Assembly: GCF_020694005.1 (NCBI RefSeq)
Contig: NZ_CP073013.1
Location: forward strand, 3,420,578 to 3,484,577
DNA: 64,000 nucleotides
Direction: 5' to 3'
Source of the DNA: Marinomonas profundi
Lineage (GTDB): Bacteria > Pseudomonadota > Gammaproteobacteria > Pseudomonadales > Marinomonadaceae
Positions 25,949 to 35,803 of this stretch are shown piece by piece. Under the pieces are notes generated by a model. The model saw only the letters and a list, made by a program, of their open reading frames with translations, was not told where the DNA came from and searched no databases. A program made the translations under genes and the position numbers. Position 1 is the stretch's first letter. The number at the start of each line of letters is the position of its first letter.

Positions 25949-26721
25949 TAGATATTGGCGTCAATATTAACCATAGTATCTTCCTTGACGATCTTGATAA
26001 CACGCTCTTTGAAATGCAAAAAGCGGGTGTTAACGGCATGGTTTGCATTGCATCCGACTTCAATGAAAGTCAGAAAATTCAAGCATTGAGCCAAACCCAC
26101 TCGAGCATATGGAACACCTTGGGCTGCCATCCACACCAAGCCAAAACATGGAGTGCGAAAAGTAAGGCTGATTTCTCCACGCTGATTCAAGCCGCTAGAC
26201 CCGTTGCCATTGGCGAAACAGGGTTGGATTTTAATCGCAACTATTCAACGCCTGATGAACAATTTTACGCCTTTAATGAACAAATAGAATTGGCACTTGA
26301 GCACCAACTGCCCTTGTATCTTCACGAACGTGATGCTCATAACGAGATGATCGCCATCCTTAAACAGCATCCAGAATTGGCGCAACAATCCGTTATTCAT
26401 TGCTTTACGGGGAGCCGAGCGGAACTGGATAATTATTTGACCTTAGGGCTGTACATTGGCATTACAGGCTGGGTCTGTGACGAACGCCGAGGCGCGGATT
26501 TACAAGCTTCTATCCCGCATATTCCATTGAATAGATTACTGCTAGAAACCGATGCGCCCTACCTTCTACCCAGAAATATTCGACCGCGTCCAAAGAAAAA
26601 TCATCCCAAATATTTGCCTTGGGTGGCTCAAGAAGTCGCTAGGCTAAAAGGCATTTCGGTGGATGAATTGGCAAAAACAAGCATCAAAAATACCGAAAAC
26701 CTGTTTGGCGTTCGCGTTTAA
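25945..26721 (+). CDS. tatD: TatD family metal-dependent DNase
   Basis: 258 residues. It opens MIDIGVNINHSIF, the TatD-proper form that lacks the N-terminal H-x-H of YcfH/YjjV, as in E. coli TatD. Other family marks are GCHPHQA, IGETGLDFNRNYS, LYLHERDAH, VIHCFTG and LLETDAPYLLPR with metal-binding Glu, His and Asp. TatD is a 3'-5' exonuclease implicated in repair of oxidised DNA. It overlaps the HDOD gene by ATGA. Confidence 0.93.
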   Translation: MIDIGVNINHSIFLDDLDNTLFEMQKAGVNGMVCIASDFNESQKIQALSQTHSSIWNTLGCHPHQAKTWSAKSKADFSTLIQAARPVAIGETGLDFNRNYSTPDEQFYAFNEQIELALEHQLPLYLHERDAHNEMIAILKQHPELAQQSVIHCFTGSRAELDNYLTLGLYIGITGWVCDERRGADLQASIPHIPLNRLLLETDAPYLLPRNIRPRPKKNHPKYLPWVAQEVARLKGISVDELAKTSIKNTENLFGVRV

Positions 26722-26751
26722 AGCCAGCAAGCAAATGCCCCTAAACAACCA

Positions 26752-29118
26752 CTAAAGCAAAGAGATTTGTTGTGACAATAAGCTCGCCATGCTGGTTTTG
26801 AAAAATGGCAGGATACTATCAGCAATCGGTTCAATCTGCTTTTCGATATAATGCTCGTAATCTAAATCCATCAGATCCTGCGGGCTTTCGTAAGGCACCA
26901 CGCCAGAACGCTGATAAACATAGTACACCCGCTTTCGCCCTTTATTGTATTCCAGCGGCAACCCTTGCTCTGCTCTCTTTTTATCAATCATAGCCGCCGC
27001 TCTAACGTGAGGCGGTTTGTTTTTCGTGTAGGTCGATAAGGGACGGCTCAATTGTTTGCTGTAAATCAATTGCTCGTCAAATTCGCCGGATCTAAGTTTT
27101 GCGATGGTGTGCTGAATATAAGCGATGGGGTTTTCGTCGTTGAACATTTTTTCAAACAGCGTGCGCTGAAACTGCCGTGCCAATGGCGTCCAATCGGTTC
27201 GTGCGGCTTCTAAACCTTTAAAAACAAGCTCGCCTTTGGATTTCCCTGCATAGCGCTTTTTACTGCCTTCTTCTTGGCCGCGTATGGTGGGCATAAAAAA
27301 ACGCTCGTAAACGCGTTCGAATTCAAGCTCCAAATGCGAATCCAGCTGAGCGTATTCCTCACACCATGCGGACAAACAGACGTTAATTTCATCGCGCAAA
27401 CGCTCGCCTTGTTTTTGAGGGTCTTCTTGCTCCTTATTCAATATGACAAAAAGGGAATCGGTATCGCCATATATCACCTTAGCGCCACGCTCCTCCATCC
27501 ATGTCTGGGTTCGCCTCAACAATTCATGACCGCGCATGGTGATGGAGCTGGCCAGTTCGGCGTGATAAAAGCGACAAACATTTGACCCCAGCACACCATA
27601 AAATGAATTCATAATGATTTTTATGGCATAACTTAAAATGCTGTTGCCTGTTTTTTTCGCCTCCTCCCTTGCATGAGCAAGCTCACTGACCAATTCGGGT
27701 AAAATCGCGTGTTGGCGATGGAAATGTGCGCCCAAATAACCGGACACAAGAGGTGATGATTGAGCATTGGCGGAATCTGACGTGTGTTGCGCGGCTTGCT
27801 CTAGTGAATGCTGCGCAACAATGCGTGCCAAAGGGTCCACATAAAAGGTGCGAATAATGCTGGGATACAAGCTTTTAAAATCAAACACTAAGACATTTTT
27901 GTAAAGCCCAGGAATGGATGACATGACAAAACCGCCGGGACTGGCGACAAAATCATCATCATGCCACGCTGGCGCAACCCAGCCTGCTGAGTGCAATCGA
28001 GGTAAATACAGATTCTCAAAAGCCGCCACAGAACCGCCCGTCTGCTCGAAAGGAATGCCCGTTAAATCAACACGGGTCTGTTGCAGCTCAATCAATTTTA
28101 ATTTTTCAAAAATACGCAAAACCAGATCACAGTCTTGTAAGTTGTAAGCAACAAAGGCGTCTAGATCTTCCTTATGGAGTCGCTCTATTTCTTGCCAGCG
28201 CTCACTGCCATGCAGCAACTTACCATCGTCTAGGATTTCATTACTGACATGGTTCAGACTATAGGACTCAAAGTGATAACCGCCGACCTTCAACAGGGTA
28301 ATGCCGTCTAGCGCCACTCTTCCGGGGATGCTGGCAAAATATTTTCCCTGATTATCCGAGGAACGAATATTCCAGTTTTCACCATTCACCCCAAAGGCAG
28401 GGCGAATCCCCAATACCTGACAACGCTGATCAATAAATTGCAGATCAAAACCGATCAGGTTCCAGCCAATGAACATGTCAGGGGAATGCTTTTTGACATA
28501 GCGAATAAACGCCAGCAGCAAACTTTTTTCGTCAGAAAATGGCTGAATAACCGCTGAAGAGGACGCTTGTTCGGTTACCACAAACGCAACGCGCTGATCC
28601 GCGGCGGTAATGCCGATAGACAGCAAGGTGTTGGTCGACACGGATGTCTCGATATCCAGTGACCAAACTGTCCAATTTGGTTGCCAATCACTGGCAATCA
28701 CACGGGCTTGACGGAATGTTTGACCGCCTGCATCTGGAATGCCAATAAAACGCACGGCGCCACGAATATGACGCTCCATCAAATAACGATTATGGGCCTT
28801 AATGTCTTCTTCAAATACCGCATAGCCATTTTGCTTGACCAAGCTTACCATCTGCTGATGGAGCACAAGACTGCGACTTTGCACCAACACAACCGCCGCA
28901 TGTTCAAAAGATTGATAATGTGATTCAACACACTGAACGCCAGCCACGTCCTGTGGCAGGCTAGTAAGCGGAGCATCGGTAAAAAACACACTTAGCTGTC
29001 TATCCGGAAGAACCTTTACTGTTCCTTCTGGTGTTTTTATAAAAAGGCTCATTTCAATGTGGCCGCCAACATCCCGTGTATGACGACTGACAATGTAGCC
29101 CGTTTTTTCTACAAACAT
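26752..29118 (-). CDS. polB: DNA polymerase II
   Basis: 788 residues, matching E. coli Pol II (783). The 3'-5' exonuclease Exo I motif is WSLDIETSV. Polymerase motif A is VLVFDFKSLYPSIIRTF, motif B is KIIMNSFYGVLGS and motif C is IYGDTDSLFV. All catalytic acids appear present. It is the family B polymerase used in replication restart and lesion bypass, usually LexA-regulated; I did not find a clear LexA box upstream. It converges with tatD (30 bp). Confidence 0.95.
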   Translation of the reverse strand: MFVEKTGYIVSRHTRDVGGHIEMSLFIKTPEGTVKVLPDRQLSVFFTDAPLTSLPQDVAGVQCVESHYQSFEHAAVVLVQSRSLVLHQQMVSLVKQNGYAVFEEDIKAHNRYLMERHIRGAVRFIGIPDAGGQTFRQARVIASDWQPNWTVWSLDIETSVSTNTLLSIGITAADQRVAFVVTEQASSSAVIQPFSDEKSLLLAFIRYVKKHSPDMFIGWNLIGFDLQFIDQRCQVLGIRPAFGVNGENWNIRSSDNQGKYFASIPGRVALDGITLLKVGGYHFESYSLNHVSNEILDDGKLLHGSERWQEIERLHKEDLDAFVAYNLQDCDLVLRIFEKLKLIELQQTRVDLTGIPFEQTGGSVAAFENLYLPRLHSAGWVAPAWHDDDFVASPGGFVMSSIPGLYKNVLVFDFKSLYPSIIRTFYVDPLARIVAQHSLEQAAQHTSDSANAQSSPLVSGYLGAHFHRQHAILPELVSELAHAREEAKKTGNSILSYAIKIIMNSFYGVLGSNVCRFYHAELASSITMRGHELLRRTQTWMEERGAKVIYGDTDSLFVILNKEQEDPQKQGERLRDEINVCLSAWCEEYAQLDSHLELEFERVYERFFMPTIRGQEEGSKKRYAGKSKGELVFKGLEAARTDWTPLARQFQRTLFEKMFNDENPIAYIQHTIAKLRSGEFDEQLIYSKQLSRPLSTYTKNKPPHVRAAAMIDKKRAEQGLPLEYNKGRKRVYYVYQRSGVVPYESPQDLMDLDYEHYIEKQIEPIADSILPFFKTSMASLLSQQISLL

Positions 29119-29157
29119 GCAAACAGCCCAGTTATGAAAAGTACAAAAGTTTGTCTA

Positions 29158-31617
29158 TTATAAGCCACGCAATAAAAGCATGGGCGGCACTTTTAACACA
29201 GTCCTGCTGGCAAATATACCAATGGTTGAGATGACGCAGATCCCAATAACTGGTCCTAATAGCCACAACAATGGGTGAATACTGGCTTGTGAGTTAAACA
29301 CAAATACTTGTAAACCCAGCAAGCAAGCCTCAGCCCCCAGAGCGGCAATGAGGCCTGCAAATAAGCCAAGTGCGCCGAACTCCACCAGCAAAGCCTGGCG
29401 AACTAAGGCGCTTTTTGCGCCTAGTACCCGCAGTAACGCCCCTTCTTCCAATCTTTCCTCCAATGTCGAACGCACACTAGCAAGCAGAACCAAGGCGCCC
29501 GCACTCAGAATACAGAACAACACCAATTGGATGGCTTTAGATAACTGGCCGATGATGGTCTGAATCTGTTTTAAAATATCGCCAACATTAAGAATTGATA
29601 CTGTAGGAAATTGCGCCATTTCTTTGTAAAACGGTTGCGCAGACGTTTCGCCAATAAACAAGCTGCTGACAAAATTAGCCGGGTAATCTTGCAGCGCACT
29701 TTTTGGTAGCATCAGGTAAAAGTTAGGCTGCATCGAGCCCCAATCTACCGTACGTATCGAGGTGATGGGCAAGGTAATCAGATTGCCACCTATGTTGATG
29801 GTGAGTTCATCACCCAATGTCAGCTTGGCTTCTTTCGCCGCTTCTTGTTCAACAGAAAGCCCATCAGCAGAGAAATCCCCAGCCACCAATTCATTGCCTT
29901 TTCCGATGGAATCCGACCAAGTAAGGTTCAGCTCGCGCTCGTATAACTCTGGCTCACCTCGTTCTTCTGGATAGAGCGCCTGAATAGACTCACCATTGGC
30001 TTCGATGACTCGACCACGAACCATAGGATACCAATCAGACCTTGGCACCTTGAGTGTGTCTGTGGCGTGATTAATTTGCTCAATTTGGTCAGCCTGAACA
30101 TTAAATAAATAATGATTCGGCGCATCTTCTGGCAGCTGTTGTTGCCAATCAGCAATTAGGTTCGATTTGACACCCACCAGTATCAGGGTAAGCATAATGA
30201 TGAGAGTAAACACCAACAGCTGAAACAAGTTGGGAATCAAACGTCGATACAAAGAGGCCAAGCCAATCTGCCAGCCACTGGTGGCGCCCGATGTTAAAGA
30301 GCGGCCTAATTTAAACGCAACCCAGCCGATGCCCGCGACTAACAGTGCAATAGCCGATATGGCCACGGTCATGATGCTAGGCAGCAAAAAGCCATTGGTG
30401 TAGACGCACATTAGCCCGTACATACCCATAAAGCCGACCAAATAAATGAAGAAGGTATTTAGCTCAATTTTGGCATTTGGCTGCAATACAGACAAAGGTG
30501 AAATCTTAATCAAATGGGACATCAGCGGCAGACAAAATACCAACATGGAAATCGCCCCCGTTGCCGCACCTAACCATAAACGACTAATCGATGGTTCTGG
30601 TAAGGCGGTCGACATCAGCCCCGACAGAATAGAGGCAATCAGTTCCTGTATGACCCATCCTATACCTAAACCAATCAGTGCACCGGCTAAAAACAGTGTG
30701 AAAAGTTGCTGAAAAAATACTTTACCCAACAACTTAGGGGTGGCCCCAAGGGTTTTTAAGATAGCGACCTGCATTAAATGGCGTTTTACAAACCGAGCTG
30801 AAGCAAGGGCCATGGCGACACCAGACATAACTACAGCTAAGGTTCCGGCTAATAACAAAAAGGATTCTGCACGACCAATCGTATCGCCAATACGTTCACC
30901 GCGTTGTGTTGGTGTCTGCCAGCGTTGGCCTTCGTTCAACTGTGGCGTTATCCAATCTTCATACTCACTAAGAGCCGAGCGTTCACCCGCCAACAGCAAG
31001 GCATAGCGCACACGACTACCAGGGATAATCACCTTTGTTGCTGCCAGATCCGCCATGTTCATTACTGCACGAGGCGAAATAGCAAAAGCCGACGTGCTAG
31101 AACCAGGATCACGCACCAAATATTTCGTCACCGTAAAGGACGCGTCTCCGACTTCAACTTGATTGCCAATCTTGATATTGAGCAAGCTGGCAAGACGTGA
31201 CGACACCCAAATTTCACCGGGTTGTGGCGAGGTGTTTGACGCTTGTCCCGTACCGAACAAGGTATCGTCAACAAGATAAGCGCCTTTTAGAGGATAACCT
31301 TCGGTAACCGCACTCAATTGGGAGAGCTGCAAGGCATCGCCGGCAAACATCATGGTGGTAAAAGAAGTACGCTCTGCATGCTGTAGCGATAGCTCATCCG
31401 CCTTTGCCTTCCATTGATTTGGAATGTCATCGTCTGATCGAACCAATCGATCGGCGGCCAATAAATTGGCGGATTCTTGTTCGAAAGACAGCTGGAGACG
31501 GTCAATAAACAAACCAATGGAGGTGACGGTACTCACCGAGATCACCAGCGCGAGTAAAAGCGTGAGCAAATCCCCACTGCGCAGGTCTCTTAACATTAAA
31601 CGAAACGTAAAACTCAT
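29158..31617 (-). CDS. ybbP: ABC transporter permease, FtsX-like (YbbP family)
   Basis: 819 residues with about ten membrane segments in the MacB/FtsX layout. An N-terminal segment is followed by a large periplasmic domain, a four-helix FtsX core (about 240-370), a middle membrane pair, a second periplasmic domain and a second FtsX core (about 690-815). It pairs with the ATPase overlapping by ATGA. The tesA/ybbA-ybbP arrangement matches E. coli. Substrate unknown; the family is thought to move lipids or lipoproteins rather than act as a classical importer. Confidence 0.9.
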   Translation of the reverse strand: MSFTFRLMLRDLRSGDLLTLLLALVISVSTVTSIGLFIDRLQLSFEQESANLLAADRLVRSDDDIPNQWKAKADELSLQHAERTSFTTMMFAGDALQLSQLSAVTEGYPLKGAYLVDDTLFGTGQASNTSPQPGEIWVSSRLASLLNIKIGNQVEVGDASFTVTKYLVRDPGSSTSAFAISPRAVMNMADLAATKVIIPGSRVRYALLLAGERSALSEYEDWITPQLNEGQRWQTPTQRGERIGDTIGRAESFLLLAGTLAVVMSGVAMALASARFVKRHLMQVAILKTLGATPKLLGKVFFQQLFTLFLAGALIGLGIGWVIQELIASILSGLMSTALPEPSISRLWLGAATGAISMLVFCLPLMSHLIKISPLSVLQPNAKIELNTFFIYLVGFMGMYGLMCVYTNGFLLPSIMTVAISAIALLVAGIGWVAFKLGRSLTSGATSGWQIGLASLYRRLIPNLFQLLVFTLIIMLTLILVGVKSNLIADWQQQLPEDAPNHYLFNVQADQIEQINHATDTLKVPRSDWYPMVRGRVIEANGESIQALYPEERGEPELYERELNLTWSDSIGKGNELVAGDFSADGLSVEQEAAKEAKLTLGDELTINIGGNLITLPITSIRTVDWGSMQPNFYLMLPKSALQDYPANFVSSLFIGETSAQPFYKEMAQFPTVSILNVGDILKQIQTIIGQLSKAIQLVLFCILSAGALVLLASVRSTLEERLEEGALLRVLGAKSALVRQALLVEFGALGLFAGLIAALGAEACLLGLQVFVFNSQASIHPLLWLLGPVIGICVISTIGIFASRTVLKVPPMLLLRGL

Positions 31618-32297
31618 AGGGATTTTTCCGTTAACTGGCCTGCAGACATGACAAGTTGGCGATCACACATTTTGGCGAGCTCATTGTCGTGCGTCACCAT
31701 CACCAGGGTTGTGCCTTGCGACTGGTTAAGATCAAACAACAGCTTAATAATCAGCTTGCCATTCTCTTCATCCAGGTTTCCTGTCGGCTCATCAGCAAAG
31801 AGTATTTTAGGGTTGGAGGCAAAGGCACGAGCAATGGCTACACGCTGTTGCTCGCCACCAGAAAGCTGGTTCGGATAATGGGTTAAGCGATGTGATAAAC
31901 CGACTTTTTCTAATAGCGCTTCGGCTTTTTTGCGAGCCTCCTTATCGCCCTTTAATTCGGCTGGCAACATGACATTTTCTATCGCTTGAAGGCTTGGGAG
32001 AAGATGAAAAGATTGAAAAATAAAACCGACATATTGACCACGGATGAGCGCCCTTTGCTCTTCAGATTGACCGGAAAACTCATGATCGTAAAGAAAAACT
32101 TCACCAGAAGTGTTAACATCCAATCCAGCCAACAAACCCAATAAGGTAGACTTGCCCGAACCGGATGACCCCACGATGGCAACAGACTCACTTTCTTTAA
32201 TTTCCATATTAATTCCTTTCAATATGGTTAAATCCCCTGTATTTGACGTCACAGTGTGAGTTAAATTAGATACTTTGATCGCGGTGTTTCTAGCCAT
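31614..32297 (-). CDS. ybbA: ABC transporter ATP-binding protein (YbbA)
   Basis: 227 residues of the LolD/MacB ATPase type. Walker A is IVGSSGSGKSTLL, the Q-loop is GFIFQSFHLLPSL, the signature is NQLSGGEQQRVAIARAF, Walker B is ILFADEPTGNLDEENG and the switch His is in VMVTHDNEL. It energises YbbP. Its start codon lies only 25 bp from that of divergent tesA, so each gene's promoter must extend into the other's coding region. Confidence 0.94.
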   Translation of the reverse strand: MARNTAIKVSNLTHTVTSNTGDLTILKGINMEIKESESVAIVGSSGSGKSTLLGLLAGLDVNTSGEVFLYDHEFSGQSEEQRALIRGQYVGFIFQSFHLLPSLQAIENVMLPAELKGDKEARKKAEALLEKVGLSHRLTHYPNQLSGGEQQRVAIARAFASNPKILFADEPTGNLDEENGKLIIKLLFDLNQSQGTTLVMVTHDNELAKMCDRQLVMSAGQLTEKSL

Positions 32298-32322
32298 GGT
32301 GACTCACTCTAAAAGGTTTCAT

Positions 32323-32952
32323 ATGTTTTTTAAAAGGCAATTAAGACAACTGTTCACAATAAGCGTGTTGCTGTTTATCAGTTCCTTTGCGTCGGCTTCT
32401 ACTTTGCTGATTATGGGCGACAGCCTTAGTGCGGCTTATAACTTACGACAACAAGATGGTTGGGTTAGTTTACTCGAAAAGCAACTTTCTCAATCTCATC
32501 CAGAAATAAAGGTGGTTAATGCCAGTGTCAGTGGCGAGACAACCCAAGGTGGCTTGTCTCGTTTTGACGCTTTATTAACGACGCACAACCCCAATTGGGT
32601 CGTGTTAGAACTGGGTGCTAATGATGCTTTACGTGGCTACCCGCTCAATCAGACCACATTAAATCTAGAAAAAATGATTGAGCAAGCTCATCAATCGAAT
32701 GCCACTGTCTTGTTAGTGGGCAATCAAATCCCACAAAACTACGGCAAACGCTATACGCAAATGTTCTTTAATTTGTACAAGGATATTGCAGACAAGTACG
32801 ATGTTGCCTATCTGCCGTTTATGCTTGAAAATGTCGCATTAAACAAAGATTTAATGCAAAGTGACGGCCTGCACCCTAATAAGGCAGGCCAACCCATTGT
32901 ACTGCAGAACATCCTGCCACATTTACAACCATTATTAGACAGCACTAAATAG
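32323..32952 (+). CDS. tesA: Multifunctional acyl-CoA thioesterase I / lysophospholipase L1 (SGNH hydrolase)
   Basis: About 209 residues from ATG 32323, chosen because it gives a proper signal peptide (LFTISVLLFISSFASAS) and AAAGG lies upstream; in-frame earlier starts at 32275 or 32296 would spoil it. SGNH blocks: Ser in LLIMGDSLSAAYN, Gly in VSGETTQGG, Asn in LELGANDALRG, and Asp/His in SDGLHPNKAGQ. The product is periplasmic. Divergent from ybbAP, as in E. coli. Confidence 0.92.
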   Translation: MFFKRQLRQLFTISVLLFISSFASASTLLIMGDSLSAAYNLRQQDGWVSLLEKQLSQSHPEIKVVNASVSGETTQGGLSRFDALLTTHNPNWVVLELGANDALRGYPLNQTTLNLEKMIEQAHQSNATVLLVGNQIPQNYGKRYTQMFFNLYKDIADKYDVAYLPFMLENVALNKDLMQSDGLHPNKAGQPIVLQNILPHLQPLLDSTK

Positions 32953-32972
32953 ATAAAAATAAGGAAAAACAG

Positions 32973-33911
32973 ATGAAAGCGGTGTTTCTAGACAGAGGTT
33001 CATTTCCAAAGTACATCAAAGTCACCTTACCCGCCTCAATTAATGACTTTGTTGAATATGAAAACACCTCCCCCGATGAGGTTGCAGAACGCATACAAGA
33101 CGCCAATATTGTACTGACCAACAAGGTGGTGTTAAATGCTGATGCACTTAATCAAGCCCCTCATCTAGGTTTGGTACAAGTTATGGCAACAGGGATGAAT
33201 AATGTCGATTTAGAGGCCTGTGCAAAACATAATATCAGCGTACAAAATGTCGCAGGCTACTCCAATATTAGCGTTCCGGAACATACTTTTGCGATGTTAT
33301 TGGCGCTCAGAAGAAACTTAGCCTCCTACTTAGAAGACGTTAAAGCGGGGAAATGGGCGGATTCTCAGTATTTTTGCTTTCTTGATTACCCGATTAAAGA
33401 CTTGTCCGGTTCGACCATGGCGATTATTGGTGGTGGCACCTTGGGCAAAAAAGTCGCGGCCATTGCCCTCGCTTTTGGCATGACGGTGGTGTTTGCTGAG
33501 CGCAAAGGCGCTCAATCTATTAGAAATGGCTATATCGACTTTGAAGAAGCATTAACGCTGGCCGATGTTATTAGCATTAACTGCCCATTGACGCCGGACA
33601 CAAAAAATTTGATCAGCGATGCCGAATTTTCCTTAATGAAACCAAGCAGCTTGTTATTGAATATTAGCCGAGGCGGCATTGTGGACGAACCGGCGTTAGT
33701 GCGTGCTTTCGATAGCAATCGCATTGCTGGCGCAGCGTTTGATGTGGCGTCTCAGGAACCTATGCCGCTTGATCATCCGCTTCAAGCACTCACCCAGCGC
33801 CGCAACTTTTTACTCACGCCCCATATTGCTTGGGGAAGTAACGAAGCCATGCAAACCTTAGTGAATATGGCAATGGACAAAATAACGGCTTTTATAGACA
33901 AACCTGAATGA
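32973..33911 (+). CDS. D-2-hydroxyacid dehydrogenase (glycerate dehydrogenase-like)
   Basis: 312 residues. The Rossmann motif is AIIGGGTLGKKVAA in the middle of the chain. The catalytic triad regions are NISRGGIVDEPAL (Arg), DVASQEPMP (Glu) and LTPHIAWGS (His). NAD-dependent family that reduces 2-keto acids; the overall pattern suggests HprA/glycerate dehydrogenase. It follows tesA by 20 bp and overlaps truC by ATGA, so the three probably form an operon. Confidence 0.9.
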   Translation: MKAVFLDRGSFPKYIKVTLPASINDFVEYENTSPDEVAERIQDANIVLTNKVVLNADALNQAPHLGLVQVMATGMNNVDLEACAKHNISVQNVAGYSNISVPEHTFAMLLALRRNLASYLEDVKAGKWADSQYFCFLDYPIKDLSGSTMAIIGGGTLGKKVAAIALAFGMTVVFAERKGAQSIRNGYIDFEEALTLADVISINCPLTPDTKNLISDAEFSLMKPSSLLLNISRGGIVDEPALVRAFDSNRIAGAAFDVASQEPMPLDHPLQALTQRRNFLLTPHIAWGSNEAMQTLVNMAMDKITAFIDKPE

Positions 33912-34633
33912 CGTTAGATATTTTATTTCAAGATGAACACTTGGTTGTGGTGAATAAACCGGCAGGTCTGCTGGTTCACCGCACTCATTTAGCCAAAGAT
34001 GAAGAAGACGCGGTTGTTCAAAGACTGAGAGATCAAACCGGTAAATGGGTGTTTCCTGTACATCGGCTTGACCGAGGAACCTCTGGTGTATTGGTGATGG
34101 CATTCTCGCCACAAGTAGCAAGGTTGCTGGCGGCGCAGTTTTCGTCATCCAAGACAGATAAAATTTACCACTGCTTAGTCAGAGGCTTTTGTGACGAAAT
34201 GGGGGTTATTGACTACCCCTTGGCAAAACTCAATGAACAAAAAGGCCGCTCGCGCTTTAAAATAGAAGGCACTGAAAGAGACGCTGAAACCCATTTCACT
34301 CGATTAGCCCAATATCAGTTCCCAATCCCTGTCAGTCGCTACGACAGCATGCGTTTAAGTTGGCTCGAAGTGAAGCCAAAGCAAGGGCGTAAGCATCAGA
34401 TACGTCGGCATTTCAAGCATCAACACAATCCGCTTGTCGGAGATTCTTGTTATGGATGTCGTCATATTAATAAGGTGGTGAAAGAAATTTGGCCAGACGA
34501 CTTTCGATTGATGCTGCATGCTTCCAGCCTTCAGTTTGTTCACCCTATTACTCACCAAACCATGACGCTAAAAGCGCAATTAAGCGATAAAATCGTTAAC
34601 GTTCTTAGCAGACTGGCGCATTATCAGGTTTAA
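33908..34633 (+). CDS. truC: tRNA pseudouridine(65) synthase TruC
   Basis: 241 residues of the RluA/TruC family. The catalytic Asp is in VHRLDRGTSGVLVMA; the N-terminus ILFQDEHLVVVNKPAGLLVHR lacks an S4 domain, as in TruC. It modifies U65 in some tRNAs. ATGA overlap with the dehydrogenase upstream. Its last 29 bases overlap the convergent GNAT gene tail. Confidence 0.9.
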   Translation: MTLDILFQDEHLVVVNKPAGLLVHRTHLAKDEEDAVVQRLRDQTGKWVFPVHRLDRGTSGVLVMAFSPQVARLLAAQFSSSKTDKIYHCLVRGFCDEMGVIDYPLAKLNEQKGRSRFKIEGTERDAETHFTRLAQYQFPIPVSRYDSMRLSWLEVKPKQGRKHQIRRHFKHQHNPLVGDSCYGCRHINKVVKEIWPDDFRLMLHASSLQFVHPITHQTMTLKAQLSDKIVNVLSRLAHYQV

Positions 34634-35159
34634 GAGGGCTATCCACTGACCAGCGAAACCCCCAACCGTCATGGATGCCCGAGGGCAATTTTATCGCGTT
34701 GCGCTGGATTTCAAAAAGCTCAAAGCCACAGGCCAAAAGCACTTTTATTGACGCTTTATTATGATCAGCGACTTGCGCATACACTTCTTTTATTCCATAG
34801 CTTGCCCAAACTAGCAGTAAATACTTCAGTGCTTGGCGTGCAATGCCCTGATTCAAATAATGCTGATCTACTCGGTAGGAGACTTCTAACGTTCGGTTTT
34901 TCACATCGAGGATTTGGCCACTAAAACGCCCCACCACCACATCAGGCGGTTGATACAGTAAGTATTGCAACGAGCGCGTTTTTCTTTTCAGCAAATAGCT
35001 GAAATGTGTCTTATCGTCCTGAGTATATAAAGCCTGACTGGGCAAAAATAGCGCGAACCATGCTCGATTGCGCCGTTCAAAGCACAAGACACTTTCAATA
35101 TCCACTTCTCTCGCGGGTCTTATTTTAACTAGGTTGTTTCTATTCATTACGCATTTCAC
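34605..35159 (-). CDS. GNAT family N-acetyltransferase (RimJ-like)
   Basis: 184 residues. The acetyl-CoA fold is recognisable: VSYRVDQHYLNQGIARQALKYLLLVW contains the motif A loop and YAQVADHNKASIKVLLACGFELFE the end of the domain, as in RimJ/RimL. Target unknown. An internal ATG at 35147 is an alternative start. Its 3' end overlaps truC by 29 bases tail-to-tail. Confidence 0.83.
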   Translation of the reverse strand: MKCVMNRNNLVKIRPAREVDIESVLCFERRNRAWFALFLPSQALYTQDDKTHFSYLLKRKTRSLQYLLYQPPDVVVGRFSGQILDVKNRTLEVSYRVDQHYLNQGIARQALKYLLLVWASYGIKEVYAQVADHNKASIKVLLACGFELFEIQRNAIKLPSGIHDGWGFRWSVDSPLKPDNAPVC

Positions 35160-35284
35160 TCAAACGATACACCATCAGTATAGCGGAGTTGCCACAGAGG
35201 CGCTGAAAACGGTTTTTTTTCTGAAATAGCAGACAACAAGATGATAAAATATGCGTTTTAAGCGACCACTCAAGGTGATCTTTC

Positions 35285-35629
35285 ATGAAAAATCGAAATC
35301 TAGTCTACTCAACCGATCAAGGTCGTTTATGTCCTGATTGTGAGCACCCCACATCAGACTGCCAGTGCCAAAAAGAGCAAGTAATAGGCAATGGCAAGGT
35401 GTTAATTGCATTAGAAACAAAAGGCCGTAAAGGCAAAGGCGTCACTGTGATTAATGGGCTTCCTATCACTGAAGAAGCGCTAAAAGCACTAGGGAAAAAG
35501 CTTAAAACCCAATGTGGTACAGGCGGTGCCGTCAAAGACGGGCAAATTGAAATTCAAGGAGATCAACGACAAAAAATAAAGGAGCTGCTTGAGAAGGAAG
35601 GCTATTCTAGTAAATTTACTGGCGGCTAA
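35285..35629 (+). CDS. yciH: SUI1/eIF1-like translation factor YciH
   Basis: 114 residues. An N-terminal CPDC...CQC segment resembles a small zinc knuckle, followed by the SUI1 domain: LETKGRKGKGVTVINGLP, KTQCGTGGAVKDGQIEIQGD. The bacterial homologue influences start-codon selection in vitro. Monocistronic; 174 bp with no gene follow before the GGDEF gene. Confidence 0.9.
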   Translation: MKNRNLVYSTDQGRLCPDCEHPTSDCQCQKEQVIGNGKVLIALETKGRKGKGVTVINGLPITEEALKALGKKLKTQCGTGGAVKDGQIEIQGDQRQKIKELLEKEGYSSKFTGG

Positions 35630-35803
35630 TGGCTATTGTTTACAATTAGCCTTAGTATGTTGCTGTTTTTCAGTTTATTTTCAAGAATACGAAAACGCAA
35701 TCTCTCTTTATGGGATTGAAGCCAATAATGCCACAGAGCGTTTAGACTCTTTTGGAAGTACATATATTGCCAGCTATGATATGGGACGCCATAGAGGCAA
35801 ACA

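Noticed and set aside
29118-29157. LexA box upstream of polB
   Set aside because: No CTGT-N8-ACAG pattern was found in the short upstream region.
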